Source: Hyalella azteca
Lineage: Eukaryota; Arthropoda; Malacostraca; Amphipoda; Hyalellidae
Direction: 5' to 3'
DNA: 64,000 nt
Assembly: GCF_000764305.2 (NCBI RefSeq)
Contig: NW_025932549.1
Location: 5,990 to 69,989, forward strand
The stretch's first letter is position 1, and each line of letters opens with the position of its first letter. Below are positions 35,103-46,864 of the stretch, piece after piece. The notes beneath the pieces were generated by a model. It saw only the letters and a program-made list of their open reading frames with translations. It ran no database searches and had not been told where the DNA came from. A program made the translations under genes and the position numbers.

Positions 35103-38100
35103 GTAAGAACTGTTGTGCACTCTTTTTGCTTGGTTCTTGATTCAAAAACAATTCATGATGAAAGATGAAGTCATGCTGTTAGTATCAACCATCTTTCCAT
35201 CAAGCATTACTATAAAATAAAGTATTAATATCTTTTTGCTTTGTTCATGATTCATGATCCTTTTATGATTAAGGATAAAGTATCAGTATCAAGCAATGTT
35301 CTCTTTCTTATTGGCTATCTGGCCTCAATATCAGATTCTACTGATTAAAGTTTTTCTTTTAACCCTTGAATGCAATATTGGTCATAAAAATGCATAATAT
35401 GATTAACTTTCATTCTGTGTGCAAATATTTGTATTTTATTTCTGTTTATGTACCTACTAGAGTGAAATGCTTTAAATAGGATAAGGTGACTCTGCACATT
35501 AACTCTAACTTCAAGATTAGAGACTGACATGGTTTTATGGTTAAAATGAATTCATTTTCCTTGTGTTCTGTATTTAGTCAGTGCAAATTGATTGAAGAGA
35601 ATCTAATTTGCATTTAATTTGTTTCCTTGATGCCTGCATTGGTGTTTGAAAGTCATCAGGCTGATGCACTCTTTGCAAATTCAGAAACACCTACATAAAG
35701 GCACAGTGTAGAATGTAGATGAATACCAATATTTGACATTTTTTTAGAAGTATTCAAGAGTATTAGTATTGGGCAATCAATTTGGGCCATTTCTTATCTG
35801 TAAAATAAAATGATTTCTTATTATTTTCCATGCCTATTTTAATTTAGCTTATCTCATTATTGAGTGTAGGTAAAGAACTTCTGGTTTCCACTCGTCCTCC
35901 TGTGCATGTTTATTCTCCTCATAGATATTAGCCTACGATGGGAATTAATAATGCTACGACTGCTGCAGGTGGCAGAGCAAGTGTCGCGCGTGGTGCTGCA
36001 CACAGCGGTGCTGTCCTGTCTAGACGAGGAAGCCAGACTCTACCCTAAGATGGCTCTTGTCAAGAAGAAGGCACTCATTGGGGGCAGGTTGCTGGAGGTA
36101 CCGCCTCACTGTCGGCATGAGTTCCTCAAGAGCTGCATGTCCATTATGCTTCCCGTTTTTAAGGTAACTATCTCTTACCTAACCAGTGTTTTTGGTGCTT
36201 GGCAATCGCTTTTTTTATTTTGGGCCGTTTGAAATTCCCTTGAGACTTTCTACATATTACAGATATTTTGAAAACATTGATATTTTTGTAAGCATTCAAG
36301 AGATTAAACTTATGCTTTCCTCATCTGAACCCATTAGGTCGGTGTTTACCCGTAGTAGTGTAGTAAAACTGTGTCCTTGAGTTCATTTAGTTGCTTGGCA
36401 ATCGCTTTTTTTATTTTGGGCCGTTTGAAATTCCCTTGAGACTTCCTACATATTACAGATATTTTTAAAACATTGATATTTTTGTAAGCATTCAAGAGAT
36501 TAAACTTATGCTTTCATCATCTGAACCCATTAGGTCAGTGTTTACCCGTAGTAGTGGAGTAAAACTGTGTCCTTGAGTTCATTTAGTTTCTTCAGAACTA
36601 CTACATAAATCTGATTCAATGATTGAATTTCTCAGAATTTATTGACTCTTCTCAGTCTTTTGGGCTCTTTGTTTGAAAGACAAATTCTTTCTCCCACTTT
36701 CGAATACTTTCGTAACTAGTCATTATTTTCTTGGTAATAAATCTGTAAATTTATTTTTGCCTAGTGGGCTAGGTGACTGTTGTGCTCAATATATCTATGT
36801 TCCTACTCTTTCTAAACACGGTTAAGTGAATTTATGAAGATACCTCATCATGGTTTTATTTCCTTTGAGTTAGTTTATTTTACCTGAATATTCAAGTCTT
36901 GAATTGTAGCCGAGCAAAACCAGTTTCATTCCTTAGCACTGTGAACATGATTATTCCTATTCATAATGCATCATTCCTTGTTCATGTATGCCAATTTGAG
37001 ACAGTCAATGTTAGATCAGTAATTTGGGTGCGAGATTGAAATTTGAATACAAGTTTAGTGATGTATTAATGGTATCTCCAAGATGTCTGATGAGCAAGTA
37101 ATGTAAGGAAATGTGTTTCCGGTCACACCTCTCACTTAACATTTATATGTATGACCTGAGGTTGGTTTGGTAAATGGTAGTGATGCCAGGATTAATGAGG
37201 TATGGCTTTATAGTTTATAGAGTATTATTGGAAGATTATATGCTGCTTACAGTTTATGGGAATAGAGTCTTGTATGTCAGAGCTTGAACACTACTGTCAT
37301 CAGCTCACCTAACGTATTCTACCCTCGAATCTAGTTGATTTTACTATCATTTTAACATGGATATGAGTAAGGGCTTACGCAAGACTGTTCTTGCCCAAGA
37401 CTTAAGTTCCTAGTAAATCACAGTGTTTCATGGCTAATACATAAGGCGTGAGTCGTCACAAGGGCATGAGTCACTACCAGGTAAATAGGAAGAGGGCAAA
37501 TTGATAGGAAAGATTTCATGGACATATCCAAATCAAGGAAATTATCTTAAAACAAGAAAGTTATTAATGAGGAATTATCCAAGGTTGAATTACAGTAACA
37601 AATTGTCACCTGACATTAATCGCCTGAGAATTCATTCCTGAACTTTTTAAGTCTCATTTTATAAACACCTCACATTTTATCAAAATTAGTACAGTCATGA
37701 GCTTGAGAGTGGTTCGACGTGACAATATTAGATTAACGGATGGTGATCAAAGATCAAAATAAGACATGATAAATAATAACCCGAATTTGTTGTCATAGTC
37801 ACTTTCCATGACAATTAAACTTCAGGCTTTAAACTGTTTTTACCTCAGTCAAAACCTGCCGATGTAAACTAAGTTTTTGTATTTATAATACAAGTTCAAT
37901 AATATTGTCTGGCACTTTATGAAGCCTAATGTGTGTCTCTCTTGGCAGCACCCATACTACGGCATAGGAGTGCGGACCAACCTTGCTGGGGAGGTGCTGA
38001 CCGCTGCGCTGCAGTTGTGCTTTGCTCCAGCCCACGCTCGAGGTCAGTCATGTAACACGCTCTGTGTTCATCATTCAAAGCTGTGAGTGTTGTTCAAGCT

Positions 38101-41100
38101 TTTAATTGCAAAAAAATTCTTTTTTAATGGATGGAATTTCATACTATATTTACAGTCAATGAAGATTAAATATGTATAAATAATGTAATCTTTATTATTT
38201 TTTCGCTTGTTAAGGATGATTTAATCAAGAAATTTGTCTTAATATTATATATTAATATATTTACATATTACTATTGGTAAATTACTGTGACTATGTTTAA
38301 AAATTTTTTTCCATGGGCGATGAAATTATTGACCAGGTTTGTGCATCTGCATCTTGCTAGCACCTTGTTCTTGCGTGTTCTTTCCATAAAATATGCTGAT
38401 AATTACAGTGATTACTTGAGGACTGTGGTTCTCTGCGTCTGACTTTTCTGCACTGTCGTGTCTGATGCTTTTGTCTTCATCTTCTGGTGTGCTCCTCGTG
38501 AAATAGTTATCTTCACTTTTAAATTTATGCATCGTTTATGCCCTTTAATTAAGATGATTTTTAGTTGATGTTAATATGATTTTTTTCATACAGTCCAATT
38601 GCTTGTAGGTTATTTGAAAATCTTATAGCCAAAATAATTTAGGCTTTTCAATGTAAACGCAACTGATGCATGCTTTTCTTGCCTATATTCTTATTGTAAC
38701 TACTAAACGAACCCCCAAAAGATGATGAAAGTACTGTAAAACATTAGTATTAAATTATTTCCTTCTACTATTATATGTTAGTACCACACTACCACTGTTA
38801 AAATTTATTGCCAGTCTAAAAACTGCTCTGATATTTCTTGGCTCTGGTGGATGCATTACCGTACCATTGTAAAGCATGTCTTGACCAGAACTGCGATTCT
38901 TTAAATTCTTGTCTTATCTTTAAACTGTGATTCTTAGAGTATTTAACTTCCCATCTTGATTTTGACCTCAAAATTTAATTTTCTTATTGCTTGGGCTAGA
39001 GACTTCTAGTGTGTATATATTTGACTAACATTATTCTTTGTTGGGGTTGGTCTCAAGAACCGCATATATGGTCGTGTTTAGATTACCCTGAGGACTGCGG
39101 CTACTTCAGGCAGCATCTTGAGGCTGCCCTTGCCAGCGTCGAGCCCACCATAGCGCTGCGCCACCTCCTCCTGCTACGCGGCATCGCTGCCACTGCTCAG
39201 GTCTGTCCAGCTCAGGTCTGTCCAGCTCAGGTCTGTCCAGCTCAGGTCTGTCCAGCTCAGGTCTGTTCTGCTCAGGTCTGTTCTGCTCAGGTCTGTCCGG
39301 CTCAGGTCTGTTCTACTCAGGCGGCAGAATGTTTCTGAATGTTAGAATGTTTCTGCGGCATTTATTCGAAAATTGAAGTCGAAGTTGTAAGTTGTGATTA
39401 CCTGTGCCACAATGTTTAATGTTCAGACAGATTTTGTGTCTTTTTTTCAAGTAAGCACATGCCAATAGTCTTACTGAAGAAGAATTTCACTCCATATGTT
39501 CATTAATTTTTCGCTTGTTTCAACCTTAAAAATCTCTGCAATTTTTCCGAAAATTGGTCAAGTTGTGAATATTTCCTTTCTGAATGATTGAATATATTGA
39601 AGTATTTTAAAGTACAGTCGATTTTCCAGCTACTTTTAATTCCATAATTTTTGCCCAGAAAGTAGAATTTTGTCTAGCATCTGATGAACTTGCTAGCAAT
39701 ATGACAGTGGCACATGAGGAATTTGGATATCTGTTCCCACTGAACTTTTCCAAATATAATTTAAAATCCCCATGAATTATTCTGTTCTTCATAAATCTGT
39801 ACTTTCTTAATAAAAAAAAATCTGTACTTTCTTAAAATTCCTAGTTAAATTTACAATTTTCTATCAGCATTTTGATGTTTGTTTTTATTTTTCTTGCTAA
39901 ACCATGTTTGCGTGTGTTCAGAAGTCGACGTGGCTGCTGAAAGTGTGCACCGCCATGTCCGTGCGGCGGTATTTGCTGCGTGAGAAAAACGACGGCGTGC
40001 GTCTCGTGGTGCGTGCAGGCCTCGACATCGCCGACGGCGACGACTGGCGACAGTGTGAAGCCGTGGCCACCCTCGTCGCCAGGGCCAGGGTGCAGGATGT
40101 CGAAGGATTTTACAAGATAATTGGACCTCAGGTGAAGAACTAAGAAGTGGCGCGTATCGAATAGCGTTCAAAAGGGTTCGGATGTAAACAACTCTCGATA
40201 TTCATTTAGAGACATTAGTCTACTTGGTGAAGTTTGTGAGTGTAATTTGATAATACTGTATTTACGCTCATTTGTGTTCTAATGGCTTGTGAGTAGAGTT
40301 TCATTATTTCCGAATTTCCGAGACGAATTCGTTATCTTTTACCACAGGTTGCTCGGATCCTAGCGAGTGAGGAGTGTCGTCGTGTGGGCGGCAGTGTGGT
40401 GCGTGTCATGAGCATCATTTTATCGCAGCTGATGCAGCGATCTCCATCACTCACACTTCAGTACTTGGCCGCACCCTTGTTGTCTCCTCTCATGCAACTG
40501 ACTCAGAGAAGACCGCCTTGCCCATCACCTGACAGTGGCCAGTTTTCCCTTGGCGATTCCACCACGTCTCCTTGCTCGAAATCTTCTAAGTCATTACCGA
40601 CTTCTTCACCTTCTTCTGTTAACACCACGCATGAGAACTGTGAAGACGCCTCACACTCCTCGACAGCTGGCGATCAATCGACGTCTGTACCAAATATTTC
40701 CCCCAGTAACAATGGAATCTTGCACAAGACAGGTGACGATCACACATGTTGCTCTGCCAACGACTGCATCAAATGCGTCAAATTATCGGCTACAAACGGC
40801 GACGGGATAAGCGTGACACCAGGCAGTAGTGTGTCATCCACGCTTCAAATGAACGGTGACTGCAGCTCTTCACTCACCAGTGACAGTGGCGATGACGACG
40901 ACATGCGTGAGGAACGGAAGTTTCTAAAGATTGAAGATGAAGACTATAAATATCAGTGTGGCCTCACGCCCATGTGGGAAGAAGGAGGGTTAGTGACGCT
41001 CGCGGTGTTTGTGGTTATGCACCCAAGTTGACCACAATGTTACTGCTGGTCTTATTATGTATTTGTTTGCGACTATGATATTTAAAGGGTCGTGCATGAG

Positions 41101-44100
41101 TACATGACAGTGCTGGTTTAGATGTCAAGTGCGACTTTTTGAAAGTTTCTACATTAGAAAAAAATTGAATTTACATTCTTGTTTTCCACCTTGCCCCTAT
41201 ATTTGCTTGATTGCTATTATATTCGGGTGACGGACAATGTAAGGTTTGTCGTGATGTTACAGGGCCGGTGTGGCACGATGCGTGCAGGTTCTGTACCGCA
41301 TCATCGTGCTGGGGGGCGGTGGTGAAGGCTGCGCTGCGGTCCTAACTCCTGCACTCTGCCCTTTACTTGCGGTGGCCGCCATACCTTCGCCCTGCCGCAC
41401 GAGAACTCCTGCCTCTAACTGCATCGTCAAGTGAGTTCACGCATTACAATCCTACGATTAGGCCTTAGCTGGCTGTGTACTAGGTACTTATTAAATTTCT
41501 GCCTTAGCTGGCTGTGCACTCGTACTTATTAAATTTCTGCCTTAGCTGGCTGTGTACTAGGTACTTATTAAATTTCTGCCTTAGCTGGCTGTGATGTTCT
41601 AATGGCTTGTGAGTAGAGTTTCATTATTTCCGAATTTCCGAGACGAATTCGTTATCTTTTACCACAGGTTGCTCGGATCCTAGCGAGTGAGGAGTGTCGT
41701 CGTGTGGGCGGCAGTGTGGTGCGTGTCATGAGCATCATTTTATCGCAGCTGATGCAGCGATCTCCATCACTCACACTTCAGTACTTGGCCGCACCCTTGT
41801 TGTCTCCTCTCATGCAACTGACTCAGAGAAGACCGCCTTGCCCGTCACCTGACAGTGGCCAGTCTTCCCTGGGCGATTCCACCACGTCTCCTTGCTCGAA
41901 ATCTTCTAAGTCATTACCGACTTCTTCACCTTCTTCTGTTAACACCACGCATGAGAACTGTGAAGACGCCTCACACTCCTCGACAGCTGGCGATCAATCG
42001 ACGTCTGTACCAAATATTTCCCCCAGTAACAATGGAATCTTGCACAAGACAGGTGACGATCACACATGTTGCTCTGCCAACGACTGCATCAAATGCGTCA
42101 AATTATCGGCTACAAACGGCGACGGGATAAGCGTGACACCAGGCAGTAGTGTGTCATCCACGCTTCAAATGAACGGTGACTGCAGCTCTTCACTCACCAG
42201 TGACAGTGGCGATGACGACGACATGCGTGAGGAACGGAAGTTTCTAAAGATTGAAGATGAAGACTATAAATATCAGTGTGGCCTCACGCCCATGTGGGAA
42301 GAAGGAGGGTTAGTGACGCTCGCGGTGTTTGTGGTTATGCACCCAAGTTGACCACAATGTTACTGCTGGTCTTATTATGTATTTGTTTGCGACTATGATA
42401 TTTAAAGGGTCGTGCATGAGTACATGACAGTGCTGGTTTAGATGTCAAGTGCGACTTTTTGAAAGTTTCTACATTAGAAAAAAATTGAATTTACATTCTT
42501 GTTTTCCACCTTGCCCCTATATTTGCTTGATTGCTATTATATTCGGGTGACGGACAATGTAAGGTTTGTCGTGATGTTACAGGGCCGGTGTGGCACGATG
42601 CGTGCAGGTTCTGTACCGCATCATCGTGCTGGGGGGCGGTGGTGAAGGCTGCGCTGCGGTCCTAACTCCTGCACTCTGCCCTTTACTTGCGGTGGCCGCC
42701 ATACCTTCGCCCTGCCGCACGAGAACTCCTGCCTCTAACTGCATCGTCAAGTGAGTTCACGCATTACAATCCTACGATTAGGCCTTAGCTGGCTATGTAC
42801 AAACGCTTATTAAATTTTTACCTTAGCTGGCTGTGTACTCGTACTTATTAAATTTCTGCCTTAGCTGGCTGTGTACTAGGTACTTATTAAATTTCTGCCT
42901 TAGCTGGCTGTGCACTAGGTAATTATTAAATTTCTGCCTTAGCTGGTTGCGTGCTTTCACTGATTAAATTTCTACATCCTGATGGAGTCTGTTTTATATT
43001 CGGCTGTCTAAGACCTCATCTACTGTATAATTCACAGCCAAGCTGTTTAATTCTCTTCCCAATTAGAAGAACTCTCAACGCATTCCTGGGTAAATGTATT
43101 TATAACACCGTATAATTGAAGGGAAAGGTGTGATTTTTTTTGTCATACCCTAAGCGTTGCTTCCCTGTGAAACCTTGTTGTGGAAATGGTGAGAAACATG
43201 TTACCTAGGAAGCATAATGTAAGTAATGGGAACCTTCCTAAATTTCGCCTTTAAGGGAACTTCGTTAAGATAACAGTGTCGAATTACGTGAAAAAACGCC
43301 AAACAGAAAAGATGTCGAGGCTGCAGTTCACACGAGTATCTTCTGTATTCGGCGAACGCTAAATACAACAATCCTGAAGGGTCGGTCACAGGACATCATA
43401 AATTACGAAATATCATCTCAGAGCTTCTGGTAAAACAAACAAATGTCATTTCAAATTCAGAGCGGATTCAAAAGTGAACGTCTGCACCTTAATTTGGTTC
43501 AGAGCTAGTTTCAAGCGAACACTCCACGCATGATGGGAATGGTGCGGAACAAGCTCTCATGGTGAATCCATGAGAGCTTGTTTATAAGTTTCATCGTACT
43601 AGATGCGCCGTTAGCGACAGACGCAGCTCAAGCATCTCTAGTACTGCAGTGAGATTTTTTGTTACGTTTCATCTATGGCTTCTTCTTCTCTTGTATGTTA
43701 ACGCTGCTTCTTTCCATCACCTCCTGCGATTTGGCCATTTGAGGTCTTTCGCTTCTTGCTGTTGATGGAAAATTATCATTCCTGCGCACAAATCAACTTA
43801 TTATATTAAGTAAATTTTTTATCCACTTCGATTCCACCCAATTTTACTCGAATAAGTTATGCAACATGCGCCGTTACACCGAGCTTTCTGCAGCCTCAAC
43901 ATCAGAGTTCTGATACAGAAAACTACGATCAAACTTGGGATAGTGTCTTATCCCGTAACAAATGTACATAGTATGGCGATGCTGCGAAATTGTGCAACCT
44001 TGATAGTCCTCCCCACTTGATGTCTAATGCTCTATGTCTAGCATTAGGTTTCAAAAACTAAAGCTAGTCGATCATGCCGGTTATGCCGCGGCGACCATTT

Positions 44101-46864
44101 GCACATGGTTCCCAGTAAGCTGTAGTTCTGATTCATTGACAGCTTATTCCGCTCGTTCATTCTTTACATTTCTGCATCTCTCATTCAGGGACATATTCAT
44201 GGTAAATTTTTGAGCTACAAAACGGATATTTTCTTCGACACCTTCTTCCAGTGCATAGATAAAAATTGTTTATCCTTGTCGGTTGTGTATATGTTTATGT
44301 TACTCAGTATATATTTCTTGAGTAGCATTTAGTAACCTGGTTTTTTATTAATTCTTCTTTTTAATACGTTTAATAATCATTTTCCTCCTCCCCCAATTCT
44401 TGTGCGAGAAGTCGATACTTGCCTGATGCATTGACATTAAAATTGTGTTGTGCAGACACCTTAGCAACACGAGTAACAGCAGCTGCGTAGAGAAGCTGTT
44501 GATGCTGACAGGCTTGTGTCAAAGCGTAGAATCTCCTGCTGTTCTGGACTCCGTGCGACTCAGGATAAGCGGTGACGGAGGCATAGAGGTAGAAGAACTA
44601 GACCTCGAGGGCGTTCCGATCAACGAGTTCTACAACGATATGATCGGCCAGGATAGCTACGTTGCCTTAGCGCTCGTTAAAATCCTTGGTCAACTGAAGA
44701 ATCCTACGGTTGTTCGAAAATTCTTCAGCGAGCTACCAAAGTTAATGAAGTTTCAAGAAAAGGATAAACAAAAGAAAAACAATTCTAATCTACTTCTCAC
44801 TGAACAGGTAAAGAGTTTTTATCCTTTCATGACATTATTCTTTTCGTTCATAGCTGCTTATAAATTATTCTTTAACTATTTTTCTCATCAGTAAATTTGT
44901 CGGAATGTATTATTAGTTCTGAGTGATTTGTTCTGCGCAATTTTCTCTCTAGAATGCCAATTCTTAACTCCATGGCGACTTCAATTATTTCAGGACGAAA
45001 TAGACGAAGGCCTACGCAAAGTCCGGATTGTAGGAATGGTCTGTGAACTGCTGAGGCTAATCAGCGAAGAAGATGAGCTTATGGAGAGCGTTTTTGTGAG
45101 CGTGTCCGAGGCGGTGCCCATGGTGATGGAGTTGCTTAAGGCTGCTTCTGAGCCGTGCGATGAAGAAAATTTGAAGAAATTACAGGTGAATGTCTGATGC
45201 CTGATTATTTTCCCTATGAATATTCTAATTTAAGTGACTTGAGGCTAGCGCTGTCTAACTAGAAACTTGCACAATACATCTGCTCATTAAGATTACATTT
45301 TATTGCAAGTTTTTAATACCATCATTTTTTATAAACAGATTTCTCTAGTTTGTTGCGCTACACTGTACTTTTACGTATCATTTAATGAGCATCAAAGCTC
45401 AAGTATTTCACGATGAATGAAAGTATAATAAATGCTCATCTGAACTCATCAGTCTATTTTCCTACCGCTTCGCAATGTTTACTGGTAATTTGTTTACAGG
45501 AAGCGATAATGGTGCTCGTTGTGATGATGCTATGCGAGTTCGTATGCGGTGCGAGACACGCTCAGTGCATGACAAGTTCCGACTGGCGAAGTTTACAGCA
45601 AGTGTTGGAGCCTATGCGACGCATCAAGAACACATGCTCTAGGGTTACCATCGTCAAGTTCATCCAAAGGCTCGAACACGCAATCCTCACGCGAGGTGTC
45701 ATCTCTGGTAGTCCGGATAATGCCACAGCTCAAGAATCCCTGCAGCAGTTGCTCCCAACAAGTACCATTCCAGTCAAAAAGGGCATTAAGAAAGAACCAC
45801 TTGTCCAAGAATTGCCGAGTAAAACTAATCTCAAGAGTTCAAATCTAGATATCGTTGCCAAAAAATGCAAGCGAGATGTAGAGAACGAAAACTCGAATAC
45901 AACTTTCGAAAGAAACGTCGATGTTAATGAAGATAACGAAGAGGATACAGTTTTGGACGACAGATTGAAGAGTGTTTATAACCCATATGTGGAAGCCAGC
46001 TCATCAACTTCCGTCGCTGTGATTTCATCTTCATCCACACCCATTGTAACTTGCAATAATAAGAATTCCACTTTAAAACACGACTTCGATACGGCAATGG
46101 AAGAAGTATTTTCTCCGTTGGTCCCTGTTTGTGGACACGCGTTAATTTCTTTCACTAAGCTTATTGAGGCGGGCGATGAGAAGGCCAAAGCCAACAGTGT
46201 AGAAATCTTAGGTCTCTTTGAGCATCATCTAAAAAATGAAGACTCTTACGTGTACCTGGCAGCTGTGGAAGGCCTCTCGGCACTTTGCGATGCTTTCCCC
46301 GATAAATTAGTACCAATTATTTGTGATGAAATGAAAAGCGACAGAAGTGCTGTCGACAGAGCTAAGATGGCCGAAGTAATCACTAGATCGGCTCGACGTT
46401 TATCATCAGCTTTACCCAAATACAAGCAATATTTTTTCAACTCATTGCTGGGAGGAGTAAAGGATGAAGACCCAATAGTTCGGGCGGCTTGTCTGTCGAG
46501 CTTAGGTGAAGTATGTAAAGAGCTGCGCTTGAGTGTCGGGCCTGAGGCCGTAGAAATTTTTAGCGTTATCGAGACGGTGATCCGATGCGATGATGTTGTG
46601 GAGCCAAGGAGAGCAGCACTCCTACTAGCAACTCTTTTGTTGCGTGGACTTGGTACAGATGCTATAAGGTTTCTAAGTGACGTTCTTAAAGACCTGTACC
46701 AGCGCCTCAAGGAGGCCGCCAAAAAGGACAAGGACGAAGTTACTCGTACCCACGCCGTGGTCGCACTTGACGAACTCGACAGCATTATGCGAGCATTCCT
46801 CGTTCCCAAACTCAACACCACCAAAAAAATCTACATTAAAGAAGCACCTCCGAAACTCTTTTGA
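33221..46864 (+). CDS. Tango6: TANGO6 (TMCO7/Rtp1-family HEAT-repeat protein)
   Basis: Exons: 33221-33275, 34254-34455, 34964-35102, 35969-36163, 37949-38042, 39058-39200, 39922-40131, 40348-40988 (A), 41263-41430 (B), 44456-44807, 44994-45185, 45500-46864; duplicate copies of A and B lie at 41668-42308 and 42583-42750. With one A and one B the total is 3756 nt, exactly 1252 codons. The C-terminal part carries the RTP1_C1-like (FSPLVPVCGHALISFTKLI) and RTP1_C2-like (RTHAVVALDELDSIMRAFL) HEAT regions of TANGO6. Drosophila Tango6 came from a secretion/Golgi screen, and yeast Rtp1 helps assemble and import RNA polymerase II. The protein is longer than human TANGO6 (about 1094 residues), mainly from a Ser/Thr-rich insert in exon A. 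The first exon is the least certain. Confidence 0.9.
35969..40131 (+). CDS. Tango6: TANGO6 exons 4-7: central helical repeats
   Basis: Exon 4 (35969-36163): VAEQVSRVVLHTAVLSCLDE, then CRHEFLKSCMSIMLPVFK. Exon 5 (37949-38042): HPYYGIGVRTNLAGEVLTAA. Exon 6 (39058-39200): GYFRQHLEAALASVEPTIAL and LRHLLLLRGIAATAQ. Exon 7 (39922-40131): KSTWLLKVCTAMSVRRYLLR and DVEGFYKIIGPQ. All are amphipathic alpha-helical repeats typical of ARM/HEAT proteins, with clean GT-AG ends and matching phases. Exon 6 ends in an in-frame array of alternative donors (39201-39320). Confidence 0.88.
36196..36589. repeat. Tango6: About 196-bp tandem duplication in TANGO6 intron 4
   Basis: Two copies, about 97% alike by eye, begin 33 bp after the exon 4 donor (core cttggcaatcgctttttttattttgg). 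Non-coding. The open frame at 36186-36380 lies inside it. Confidence 0.9.
36590..37948. other. Tango6: Remainder of TANGO6 intron 4
   Basis: About 1.3 kb of AT-rich intron with no exon, element or RNA gene recognised. Confidence 0.5.
39187..39320 (+). repeat. Tango6: 15-bp minisatellite of splice donors at TANGO6 exon 6
   Basis: Nine copies of gctcaggtctgtcca-type units, the first spanning the exon 6 donor. CAG|GT donors of the form CAG|GTCTGT fall after 39200, 39215, 39230, 39245, 39260, 39275, 39290 and 39305. The frame stays open through all of them, encoding VC(P/S)AQ repeats, and closes only at TGA 39336-39338. Confidence 0.95.
40273..41592 (+). repeat. Tango6: TANGO6 exon A-B cassette, duplication copy 1
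   Basis: A 1320-bp unit holding exon A (40348-40988; VARILASEECRRVGGSVVRV, then a long Ser/Thr/Asp-rich, probably disordered stretch to TPMWEEGG) and exon B (41263-41430; VARCVQVLYRIIVLGGGG). It ends in a 39-bp minisatellite (41464-41592; ccttagctggctgtgtacta). Exon A enters in phase 0 and leaves in phase 2; exon B leaves in phase 2, which matches the next exon at 44456. Confidence 0.95.
41593..42955 (+). repeat. Tango6: TANGO6 exon A-B cassette, duplication copy 2
   Basis: A tandem copy of 40273-41592 offset by exactly 1320 bp, with exons A' 41668-42308 and B' 42583-42750. I see only three substitutions in exon A (one changing Phe to Ser in GQFSLG). Its trailing 39-bp minisatellite (42784-42955) has a different unit number and composition. 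Splicing B to A' would give AAG TTG CTC GGA TCC TAG, a stop after five codons, so the copies cannot both be used in series. Confidence 0.95.
42956..44455. other. Tango6: TANGO6 intron before exon 44456-44807
   Basis: No exon recognised. It contains a perfect 15-bp inverted repeat with a 5-nt loop at 43548-43582 (aacaagctctcatgg and its complement). Confidence 0.5.
44456..45185 (+). CDS. Tango6: TANGO6 exons 10-11
   Basis: Exon 44456-44807 follows TTGTGCAG and reads CVEKLLMLTGLCQSVESPAV, then DSYVALALVKILGQLKNPTV and FFSELPKLMKFQEKDKQKK, ending before GTAAAG. Exon 44994-45185 reads LRKVRIVGMVCELLRLISEE and EAVPMVMELLKAAS, ending before GTGAAT. Both are helical-repeat sequence, phase 0 at their shared junction. 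Confidence 0.9.
45500..46864 (+). CDS. Tango6: TANGO6 terminal exon with RTP1_C1 and RTP1_C2 regions
   Basis: A 1365-bp exon after TTTACAG, 454 residues plus TGA. It begins EAIMVLVVMMLCEFVCGARH, passes through a polar Asn/Glu/Ser-rich linker, then the HEAT region FSPLVPVCGHALISFTKLIE and VYLAAVEGLSALCDAFPDKL (RTP1_C1-like). It ends RTHAVVALDELDSIMRAFLV and KEAPPKLF (RTP1_C2-like). The stop is followed by AT-rich sequence. The 192-codon minus-strand frame at 46246-46824 is an antisense shadow. Confidence 0.95.
   Translation, partial: EAIMVLVVMMLCEFVCGARHAQCMTSSDWRSLQQVLEPMRRIKNTCSRVTIVKFIQRLEHAILTRGVISGSPDNATAQESLQQLLPTSTIPVKKGIKKEPLVQELPSKTNLKSSNLDIVAKKCKRDVENENSNTTFERNVDVNEDNEEDTVLDDRLKSVYNPYVEASSSTSVAVISSSSTPIVTCNNKNSTLKHDFDTAMEEVFSPLVPVCGHALISFTKLIEAGDEKAKANSVEILGLFEHHLKNEDSYVYLAAVEGLSALCDAFPDKLVPIICDEMKSDRSAVDRAKMAEVITRSARRLSSALPKYKQYFFNSLLGGVKDEDPIVRAACLSSLGEVCKELRLSVGPEAVEIFSVIETVIRCDDVVEPRRAALLLATLLLRGLGTDAIRFLSDVLKDLYQRLKEAAKKDKDEVTRTHAVVALDELDSIMRAFLVPKLNTTKKIYIKEAPPKLF

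Noticed and set aside
46246..46824. 192-codon open frame on the minus strand
   Set aside because: It lies wholly antisense to the TANGO6 terminal exon, whose + strand frame has strong family features. It is a codon-bias shadow.
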